From contig CAJTOT010000029.1 of the NCBI GenBank assembly GCA_910577935.1, positions 6,366-14,709 on the forward strand: a stretch of DNA of 8,344 nucleotides, in the 5' to 3' direction. The translations under genes and the position numbers were made by a program. Below are positions 1-4,625 of this stretch, piece by piece. The notes beneath the pieces were generated by a model. It did no database searches, was not told the origin of the DNA, and saw only the letters and a list, made by a program, of their open reading frames with translations. Every line of letters begins with the position of its first letter. Within the stretch, counting starts at the first letter, position 1. The stretch is from an uncultured Hungatella sp. Lineage in GTDB: Bacteria > Bacillota > Clostridia > Lachnospirales > Lachnospiraceae.

Positions 1-338
1 AAAAGGGCGTCAAAATCATCGGGCACTTTGCCGTTGTACTGATTCTTGAGTATTTTCATGCACGCGCTGATATCCCTGGCTTTGCTGTGCCCCAGGCCGC
101 AGGGCTTGACAATCTTCTCGATCTCCTCCACCGGAGCGTCTGCCAGGGCATCCACATCGGGATATTTTTCATAGAGCCCTTCCACCACCACATTCACCCT
201 GGCGTCCGTACACTGGGCTGCCAGCCTCACGCTCACCAACAGTTTCCACGCCTGGTCATAATCCAGAGTGCAGTCCGCCTCCGGGTACTCTTTTTTCAGC
301 CGCTCTATAATCTCTAATGTCAGCTGTTTTTTTGTCAT
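1..338 (-). CDS. nth: Endonuclease III (DNA glycosylase/AP lyase), N-terminal part, cut by the left edge
   Basis: Base-excision repair enzyme that removes oxidised pyrimidines and nicks the abasic site. Only the first 112 residues are in the window. They match the N-terminal helical half of the Nth family: LLVSVRLAAQCTDARVN at residues 33-49 corresponds to the family's LLxAxxLSAQxTDxxVN, followed by GLGHSKARDI (81-90) and NGKVPDD (102-108), which correspond to the IGLYNSKAxNI and NGEVPxD stretches. The helix-hairpin-helix with the catalytic Lys, the catalytic Asp and the 4Fe-4S cysteines would lie beyond the left edge, so integrity cannot be judged. The ATG at 338 follows GGAGGGG (351-345) at 6 nt, which fixes the start. 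It is the next gene after the MATE transporter, 150 bp downstream on the same strand. No clear terminator separates them, so read-through is possible. Family recognition is confident. Confidence 0.93.
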   Translation of the reverse strand, partial: MTKKQLTLEIIERLKKEYPEADCTLDYDQAWKLLVSVRLAAQCTDARVNVVVEGLYEKYPDVDALADAPVEEIEKIVKPCGLGHSKARDISACMKILKNQYNGKVPDDFDAL

Positions 339-368
339 AAATGTCCCCTCCAACCTTCATCTTCTCCA

Positions 369-406
369 CCATGGACATCGATACCCCGCAGCGCCGGTGT
401 CCATGG
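369..406. repeat. Perfect 9-bp inverted repeat between the MATE gene and nth
   Basis: CCATGGACA (369-377) is exactly complementary to TGTCCATGG (398-406), with a 20-nt GC-rich loop. It ends about 30 nt before the nth start codon, so it lies in the nth leader or at the 3' end of the MATE transcript. No T-run follows on either strand, so it is not an ordinary intrinsic terminator. It could be an RNA hairpin or a protein-binding site; the sequence does not decide. Confidence 0.55.
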
Positions 407-431
407 CGGACCTGCCTATCCCGCCGCCTTG

Positions 432-460
432 TGTCCCTTCTGTCCCTTCTATCTGTCCCT
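432..460. repeat. Three direct copies of TGTCCCT in the MATE-nth gap
   Basis: The heptamer TGTCCCT occurs at 432-438, 441-447 and 454-460 (AGGGACA on the coding strand). The core TGTCC recurs at 342-346 and 398-402. The first two copies are embedded in a longer tandem (TGTCCCTTC twice, 432-440 and 441-449). The spacing of 9 then 13 nt is irregular. The rest of the 339-488 gap holds the inverted repeat at 369-406 and the nth ribosome binding site. I see no gene in it. Confidence 0.4.
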
Positions 461-488
461 GTTCATGAATCGTCCTTAAGCCCCTGGC

Positions 489-1826
489 CTATCCCACGGA
501 AAATATACGGTCTCTCCTCTTCCTCGTCGCCACTGGAAGAACAAACAGCAGAGATTTGAACACATTGTCGGCGATCATACAGTACCACACGGCTCTCAAA
601 TCCAGCTTCCACACCTTCACACACAGGAATGTAAAAAATATCCGTATGCCCCACATGCTGAAGCTCTCCACCCAGAAGGCGTACTTTGTCCGCCCAAGAC
701 CGTAAAAAATGCCTTCCAGCACGATCATCAGCCCGAAAAACGGCTCTGACAGAGCCACCAGACGGAGCATCTTCGCCCCCAGTGACGCTACCTCTTCGCT
801 GGGCGTAAACAGACACATCAGCGGGTATGCCGTAAAAAACAATATGAGACCGCTGATACACATGAGGAACACGGTGAGAAAGACGCTTAAGCTTCCCGTG
901 TCCTTCAGCTTCCTCTGATTTTTCTCCCCAAGGGCCGCCCCCACCAGGGCAGAGGTCGCCGTGCGAAGCCCGTATCCCGGAATATAGAAGATGGTCTCCG
1001 CCGTCACCGCTATGGAGTGGGCCGCGAAGATGGTAGTTCCCATGCCCGAGACCAGACCGGCAAACACCACATGCCCCATACAGGAGGTCATGCTGGTGCC
1101 CAGAACAGGCACGCCGATGCCTGCGCACTCTCTCAGAAGGGGAAGCTCCACCGAAAATTCTCTCCACGGCCAGCACAGCAGCTTCATCCTCCGGTACGCG
1201 GCAAACATCAGGATTCCCGACACAGAGTAAGACAGGGCCGACGCCACCGCCGCTCCTGTGACTCCCATGTTCACCTTGTAGATCAATATGTAGTTAAGCG
1301 CCACGTTGAGACAGTTGGCTGTCATACTGATGAGCATAGGGGTTCTTGTATTCTGGGTGGCCCTGATGGAGGCTCCCAGAATGGTGGTCCAGGCCCGGAA
1401 TATCATGGGAAGGCTGATGATGAAAAAGTATGTGGAGGCCTGAGCCTGAATGGCCTTCTCCGCCCCCATCCACACAGGGATAAACGGGCTGAGAATGAGA
1501 CAGATGCTTCCTGTGACCGCGCCGCAGCCGGTGGCCAGAAACAGCGCCTGCTTGGAAAGACTCTGAATCCTTCCTTTATCCCCGCTTCCCACCGCCCTGG
1601 AGATCATTGCCAGAATCGCCATCCCGATGGCTCCTGCCATGCTTCCCACCAGCCAGTTGATGGTGGTGGTGATGCTTACCGCAGCCGTGGCGCGCTCCCC
1701 TAACCGGCCCACCATGGCGGTGTCCACATACTGCAGAAGCGTGGCCAGCATTTCCTCCAGCATTGTGGGAACAGACAGGGCGAGCAGGGTGCCAAGGAGC
1801 TGCGCCCTGGCATTTTCCCTAGTCAT
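489..1826 (-). CDS. MATE-family multidrug/metabolite efflux transporter
   Basis: Integral membrane antiporter that exports organic cations or metabolites in exchange for Na+ or H+; the substrate cannot be read from sequence. The 445-residue length fits the family's usual ~450 and twelve membrane helices. Family features are YVDTAMVGRLG (33-43), AISR-type text at MISRAVGSGDKG (74-85), RATQNTRTPM (155-164), LNVALNYILIY (173-183) in the first half, and FAAHSIAVTAE (267-277) and EGIFYGLGRTK (371-381) in the second half. I chose the ATG at 1826, which overlaps the stop of the binding-lipoprotein gene by 8 nt (ATGACTAG). The same overlap geometry occurs at two other junctions here. A TTG at 1859 is open in frame and has GAGGAA upstream, but that motif is part of the conserved SEEYFG codons of the upstream gene, so it may be coincidental; with TTG the protein would be 456 residues. 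It is the last gene of the amino-acid importer operon. No clear terminator follows. Confidence 0.93.
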   Translation of the reverse strand: MTRENARAQLLGTLLALSVPTMLEEMLATLLQYVDTAMVGRLGERATAAVSITTTINWLVGSMAGAIGMAILAMISRAVGSGDKGRIQSLSKQALFLATGCGAVTGSICLILSPFIPVWMGAEKAIQAQASTYFFIISLPMIFRAWTTILGASIRATQNTRTPMLISMTANCLNVALNYILIYKVNMGVTGAAVASALSYSVSGILMFAAYRRMKLLCWPWREFSVELPLLRECAGIGVPVLGTSMTSCMGHVVFAGLVSGMGTTIFAAHSIAVTAETIFYIPGYGLRTATSALVGAALGEKNQRKLKDTGSLSVFLTVFLMCISGLILFFTAYPLMCLFTPSEEVASLGAKMLRLVALSEPFFGLMIVLEGIFYGLGRTKYAFWVESFSMWGIRIFFTFLCVKVWKLDLRAVWYCMIADNVFKSLLFVLPVATRKRRDRIFSVG

Positions 1827-2784
1827 TGGCCTGAGGATTTTTGGAGATGTCGCTGCCAAAATATTCCTCAGACAGCCGGGACAGTTCTCCCGACTGACTC
1901 AGCTCCGCGATAGCCTGATTGACTGCCTCCCGAAGGCTTGCCGAATCCTCCCCCTTGCGGAGAGGAATCGCCACCAGGGACGCGTCGTCTGTCAGGGCTG
2001 CGATTTTTAAGTTCCTGTCCGGATGGGCCTTCATATAGTCATAATAGGTCAGCTCCGCGTTGAGAGTCGCGTCGATGCGCCCTGACAAAAGCAGCTCGAA
2101 GGTCTGGTTCAGATCGTCCACTCCCGTCACGTTAGCCCCATAGCTCTCCGCCAGTTCCGCGTAGGTGCTGGAGATGGTGTTGGCGGTGTTCTTCCCCGCC
2201 AGGTCCTCAAAGGACTGAATCTCATCGTTGTCTCCGTCTACCACGATGGCTGTGCGGATATATCCGTAGGGATCGGTGAAGTCATACTTCTCTCCCCTCT
2301 CCTGGGTAATCTCCACTCCGTTTACCACCAGGTCATACCGCCCTGCGTCCAGACCGGCAAAAAGACCGTCCCACTCGCCTTCCACGAAGACAGCCTCCAC
2401 TCCCAGCTTCCCGGCGATGAGTTTTGCCACCTCTACGTCATAGCCCACCAGCTGATCGTTCTCGTCGTGGTAAGTCCAGGGCGACCAGGTTCCCTCCATG
2501 GCGACTACCAGCTGTCCTTTCTGCTGAATCTGAGCCAGCTGATCCAGGCTCTCCCCGGCCCCCTGGGAATCCGCCCCCTGGGAATCCGCCCCCTGAGAAT
2601 CCGCCCCCTGGGAATCCGCTCCACCGGCCTGATTCCCCGCCTGAGACTGCCCCTCTGCCCCCTGAGCCTCTGCCTGGGTCCGGGCCTCCTGCCCCTGACT
2701 GCTGCTGCCGGAGCACCCGGACAAAACCATGGCGCCTGCCGCTGCCATCGCCGCTGCCGTTCTCAGCCATACATATTTCCTCAT
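1819..2784 (-). CDS. Polar amino-acid ABC transporter substrate-binding lipoprotein (SBP_bac_3 family)
   Basis: Extracytoplasmic ligand receptor for the permease and ATPase encoded just upstream, tethered to the membrane by lipid. The 321-residue product begins with a lipoprotein signal (Arg/Lys at 2-8, hydrophobic Ala-rich stretch, lipobox LSGC with Cys24). A Ser/Gln/Ala/Gly-rich linker follows (25-78) with four tandem ADSQG units (56-75). The binding domain runs from about residue 90 to 311: GYDVEVAKLIAGKLGV (114-129), WDGLFAGLDAGRYD (138-151), NGVEITQER (155-163), YDFTDPY (167-173) and a final SEEYFG (305-310). R163 aligns with the Arg that holds the ligand carboxylate in HisJ/LAO. Resemblance to FliY/TcyA suggests cystine, as an inference. 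Start: ATG 2784 has GGAGGA at 6 nt and gives a normal 23-residue signal. An in-frame ATG at 2826 also has AAGGAG (4-nt spacing), but would give an overlong n-region. The 107-bp gap to the ATPase is short, consistent with one operon. Confidence 0.93.
   Translation of the reverse strand: MRKYVWLRTAAAMAAAGAMVLSGCSGSSSQGQEARTQAEAQGAEGQSQAGNQAGGADSQGADSQGADSQGADSQGAGESLDQLAQIQQKGQLVVAMEGTWSPWTYHDENDQLVGYDVEVAKLIAGKLGVEAVFVEGEWDGLFAGLDAGRYDLVVNGVEITQERGEKYDFTDPYGYIRTAIVVDGDNDEIQSFEDLAGKNTANTISSTYAELAESYGANVTGVDDLNQTFELLLSGRIDATLNAELTYYDYMKAHPDRNLKIAALTDDASLVAIPLRKGEDSASLREAVNQAIAELSQSGELSRLSEEYFGSDISKNPQAND
2561..2620 (-). repeat. Four tandem 15-bp units encoding ADSQG in the lipoprotein linker
   Basis: Units at 2561-2575, 2576-2590, 2591-2605 and 2606-2620 read CCCTGGGAATCCGCC on the plus strand. 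Only two bases differ from the first unit: G to A at 2596 in the third copy and C to T at 2620 in the fourth. Both changes are synonymous (Ser TCC/TCT, Gly GGG/GGA). The unit is a multiple of three, so slippage would lengthen or shorten the linker without a frameshift. Confidence 0.95.
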
Positions 2785-2790
2785 TTTTCT

Positions 2791-2796
2791 TCCTCC
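2791..2796 (-). promoter_or_regulatory. Ribosome binding site that decides the lipoprotein start
   Basis: GGAGGA (2796-2791 on the minus strand) sits 6 nt before the ATG at 2784. This supports that start over the upstream in-frame ATG at 2826, whose own AAGGAG lies only 4 nt away. Confidence 0.8.
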
Positions 2797-2800
2797 TGCT

Positions 2801-2881
2801 ATATTCAAAATATTCAAAAATTTCATGTAACTCCTTGCCCCTTGCTTCTTTTGCTCCCCGTTCCGCAGCCTTCCCCCCCCC
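2801..2881. repeat. Low-complexity elements in the ATPase-lipoprotein gap (9-bp direct repeat and C9 tract)
   Basis: The 107-bp gap contains ATATTCAAA twice in tandem (2801-2809, 2810-2818), just upstream of the lipoprotein ribosome binding site, and a run of nine C (2873-2881) just after the ATPase stop. The C9 run reads as G9 in the transcript and is a candidate length-variable tract. I see no convincing terminator or promoter in this gap. Confidence 0.5.
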
Positions 2882-2891
2882 GGACAGCCCT

Positions 2892-3626
2892 CTAACCGCT
2901 CACCATCCGCAGAAATTCTCTGGTTCTCTCCGTCTTGGGATTCTCAAAAAACTCTCTGGAGCTCCCCTCCTCCACCACATTGCCGTGTTCCATGAAAATC
3001 ACTCTGGTGGAAACGTTTCTCGCGAAATTCATCTCGTGGGTCACCACCAGCATGGTCATGCCTTCCTGGGCAAGCTCCCTCATAACCTCCAGAACCTCCC
3101 CGATCAGCTCCGGGTCTAGGGCCGATGTGGGCTCGTCGAAAAAGATGATCTCCGGGTCCGTGGCAAGGGCTCTGGCGATGGCCACCCTCTGCTGCTGTCC
3201 GCCGGAAAGCTGGTGGGGATAATAGTTCCACCGGTCAGAAAGCCCTACCTTATCTAAAGCCCTTCTCCCTGTCTCCTCTGCCTGGGCCCTGGGAATCTTC
3301 CGGGCCACAATCAGCCCCTCAGTGACATTTTCCAGAGCCGTCTTGTTGAGAAACAGATTAAAATTCTGGAACACGAAGGCGGTCTTCCGCCGTATCCTCG
3401 CCATGTCCTTTCTGGACACCCGGCTCATATCGAAGGATTCTCCGTCAAACACCATGGTTCCCTGGTCTGTGGTCTCCAAAAAATTGATGCATCTCAGAAA
3501 AGTGGTCTTTCCGGAGCCGCTGGGCCCCAGAATCGCCACCACATCCCCTTTCTCCACCTTTAAGTCCACTCCTTTGAGAACCTGCAGGTCGCCGAAATTT
3601 TTCTTGATGCCTGTGATCTCCAACAT
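2892..3626 (-). CDS. Polar amino-acid ABC transporter ATP-binding protein
   Basis: Cytoplasmic ATPase that powers the amino-acid importer encoded with it, probably as a homodimer. The 244-residue length is typical of the HisP/GlnQ group. All catalytic motifs are present: Walker A GPSGSGKT (34-41), Q-loop Q87 in VFQNFNLF, signature LSGGQQQ (140-146), Walker B IIFFDEP (160-166, D164/E165), D-loop SALD (168-171), H-loop H197 in VVTHEM. The text around VFQNFNLF, TSALDPELIGEVLEVMRELA and THEMNFAR resembles E. coli YecC/TcyN and B. subtilis TcyC, which import cystine; this substrate call is inference. It starts 17 nt after the permease stop, with AGGAGG and GGAG in that gap, so the two genes are surely co-transcribed. 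The binding lipoprotein follows. Confidence 0.96.
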   Translation of the reverse strand: MLEITGIKKNFGDLQVLKGVDLKVEKGDVVAILGPSGSGKTTFLRCINFLETTDQGTMVFDGESFDMSRVSRKDMARIRRKTAFVFQNFNLFLNKTALENVTEGLIVARKIPRAQAEETGRRALDKVGLSDRWNYYPHQLSGGQQQRVAIARALATDPEIIFFDEPTSALDPELIGEVLEVMRELAQEGMTMLVVTHEMNFARNVSTRVIFMEHGNVVEEGSSREFFENPKTERTREFLRMVSG

Positions 3627-3643
3627 AATTCTCCGCCTCCTGT

Positions 3644-4345
3644 CTATTTGCTGGAAACGTAAAAACTCAGCTTTTTCTCACCTATGTGCTGCAGCCTGGT
3701 CAAAACCGTAGAGAACATCAGGTAGATCAGACCAACCTCACAGTACAGGGCGAGGGGCTCATAGGTTCTCGCCACGATCCTCTGGGTCGCCATGAACATC
3801 TCCGTCACCGTGATGTTGGCCGCCAGGGAGGTGTCCTTCACCATGGCGATGAGCGAGTTGGACAGGGAGGGGAACGCTGTCCTCAGGGCCTGGGGCAGCA
3901 CGATGCGCCGCATGATCTGCAGGTAGGACATTCCCACGCAGTATCCCGCCTCCATCTGTCCCTTGGGCACGGCTTCCAGAGCCGCCCTGATAATCTCCGC
4001 GCCGTAAGCGCCCTCGTTGAGAGAAAACACGATCACCGCGGAGGGAAATGGGTCCAGCACAATCCCCACCTTTGGCAGACCAAAAAAAATAACATACAGC
4101 TGAACAAGGAGAGGTGTCCCTCTGATCACCCATATGTAGAACCTGGCCAGCTGTTTCAGCACCCTGACGTTGGCAAACTGGATCAGGGCCATGGCAACCG
4201 CGATCACCATGGCCAGGGAAAATGAGATCACCGTGAGAGGAATCGTCACTTTCAGCCCCGGCAGCAGTATCTTCCAGAAGGAATCCAGCAAAATGCCGTA
4301 CAATCGTTCATTGATCATCGTTCCTATCAGCATCCTTTCTGTCAT
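3644..4345 (-). CDS. Polar amino-acid ABC transporter permease (HisM/TcyB type)
   Basis: Membrane subunit of the amino-acid importer; two copies would form the channel, because only one permease gene is present. The 233-residue length is normal. FYIWVIRGTPLLVQ (69-82) is the conserved region near the start of the transmembrane core. GLPKVGIVLDPFPSAVI (89-105), SLNEGAYGAEIIRAA (108-122) and the EAA coupling loop EAGYCVGMSYLQIMRRIVLP (132-151) follow, then LSNSLIAMVKDTSLAA (161-176). From memory, the agreement with E. coli YecS and B. subtilis TcyB (cystine) is strong, including LARFYI, GTPL, GLP..GI.LDP.PSA and RTxE, so cystine is the best substrate guess. It is the first gene of its operon, 78 nt downstream of the -10 box of the predicted promoter. 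Its SD is weak (GGAGCGGAAATAATC before the ATG). In-frame ATGs at residues 5 and 10 are possible later starts. Confidence 0.95.
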   Translation of the reverse strand: MTERMLIGTMINERLYGILLDSFWKILLPGLKVTIPLTVISFSLAMVIAVAMALIQFANVRVLKQLARFYIWVIRGTPLLVQLYVIFFGLPKVGIVLDPFPSAVIVFSLNEGAYGAEIIRAALEAVPKGQMEAGYCVGMSYLQIMRRIVLPQALRTAFPSLSNSLIAMVKDTSLAANITVTEMFMATQRIVARTYEPLALYCEVGLIYLMFSTVLTRLQHIGEKKLSFYVSSK

Positions 4346-4369
4346 GATTATTTCCGCTCCGGCAAATAA

Positions 4370-4395
4370 CGCCGCCCTGTCCCCAACCGGCGGCG
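4370..4395 (-). terminator. Leader hairpin with short U-rich tail, possible attenuator
   Basis: In the predicted 5' leader of the permease gene, CGCCGCC and GGCGGCG (4395-4389 and 4376-4370 on the minus strand) form a perfect 7-bp GC stem with a 12-nt loop. TTATTT (4369-4364) follows directly. A GC stem plus a U-rich run between promoter and first start codon is the layout of a transcription attenuator. The run is short, so it could equally be a stabilising 5' structure. No T-box or known riboswitch core is recognisable. Confidence 0.4.
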
Positions 4396-4406
4396 CCTGC
4401 CTCGGC

Positions 4407-4435
4407 TTTGATGTGTCTTCCTATTTTACATCAAA
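4407..4435. promoter_or_regulatory. Operator-like perfect 8-bp inverted repeat over the -10 box
   Basis: TTTGATGT (4407-4414) and ACATCAAA (4428-4435) are exact inverted copies with a 13-nt spacer. The repeat covers the -10 hexamer (4428-4423) and the expected transcription start near 4416, where a bound dimeric repressor would block RNA polymerase. The regulator is unknown. Confidence 0.5.
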
Positions 4436-4452
4436 TATATCTCTATCGTCAA
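4423..4452 (-). promoter_or_regulatory. Sigma-70-type promoter of the amino-acid importer/MATE operon
   Basis: On the minus strand a -35 box TTGACG (4452-4447) and a -10 box TAAAAT (4428-4423) are separated by 18 nt of AT-rich sequence. Each differs from consensus at one base. The start would fall near 4416, leaving a leader of about 70 nt before the permease ATG at 4345. Confidence 0.65.
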
Positions 4453-4469
4453 GTACCCCTGAAGCATGA

Positions 4470-4494
4470 AACCATATGCCTGTCAAGCATGGTT
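4470..4494. repeat. Imperfect inverted repeat upstream of the promoter
   Basis: AACCATATGC (4470-4479) pairs with GCATGGTT (4487-4494) apart from a 2-nt bulge, leaving a short loop. It lies about 20 bp upstream of the -35 box and could be an activator site or chance. A TTGACA within it (4486-4481, minus strand) has no matching -10 box. Confidence 0.25.
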
Positions 4495-4557
4495 GCTGTT
4501 CACAGGCAGCCAGACAATCCAAGCGGCCAGGCCGGCAGCCAAGCATTGTAACAGTCA

Positions 4558-4595
4558 GAGGCAGGAGCCGGTACTTGCCGCCCGGCCCCTGCCTC
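4558..4595 (-). terminator. Strong hairpin, probable terminator of the sugar-type ABC operon
   Basis: Arms 4595-4582 and 4571-4558 (minus strand) form a 14-bp stem with a 10-nt loop, 30 nt past the stop of the second permease. On the minus strand every position pairs, with one G-U (4587/4566). On the plus strand the same position is an A-C mismatch, so the structure fits minus-strand RNA better. The downstream U content is low (TGACTGTT), which weakens the intrinsic-terminator call. On the plus strand a T6 run follows at 4603-4608, but no plus-strand gene needs it. Confidence 0.55.
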
Positions 4596-4625
4596 CCCAG
4601 AATTTTTTATATATGCCCTGAATTC

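Noticed and set aside
463..1176. A 237-codon open frame on the minus strand inside the MATE gene
   Set aside because: It lies in another frame of a clear MATE coding region, has no recognisable domain, and its composition (Gly, Arg, His, Ser) is typical of an out-of-frame reading of GC-rich code.
1827..1859. TTG start for the MATE gene with an upstream GAGGAA
   Set aside because: The GAGGAA is explained by the conserved Glu-Glu codons of the lipoprotein's SEEYFG end. The ATG at 1826 gives a normal MATE N-terminus and the overlap form seen elsewhere. It remains possible.
2561..2620. Possible CRISPR-like array
   Set aside because: The 15-bp units are directly contiguous with no spacers and lie inside a coding region.
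2438..2770. Minus-strand open frame with GFPGG repeats resembling a structural or collagen-like protein
   Set aside because: It is the ADSQG repeat of the lipoprotein read in another frame. The repeat periodicity is inherited from the real gene.
4464..4486. Second promoter from TTGACA at 4486-4481
   Set aside because: No acceptable -10 hexamer occurs 15-19 nt downstream on the minus strand.
4346..4625. Small gene or non-coding RNA gene in the 280-bp intergenic region
   Set aside because: Short plus-strand frames here have no SD and no recognisable product. The region is explained by a terminator-like hairpin, a promoter, an operator-like repeat and a leader hairpin.
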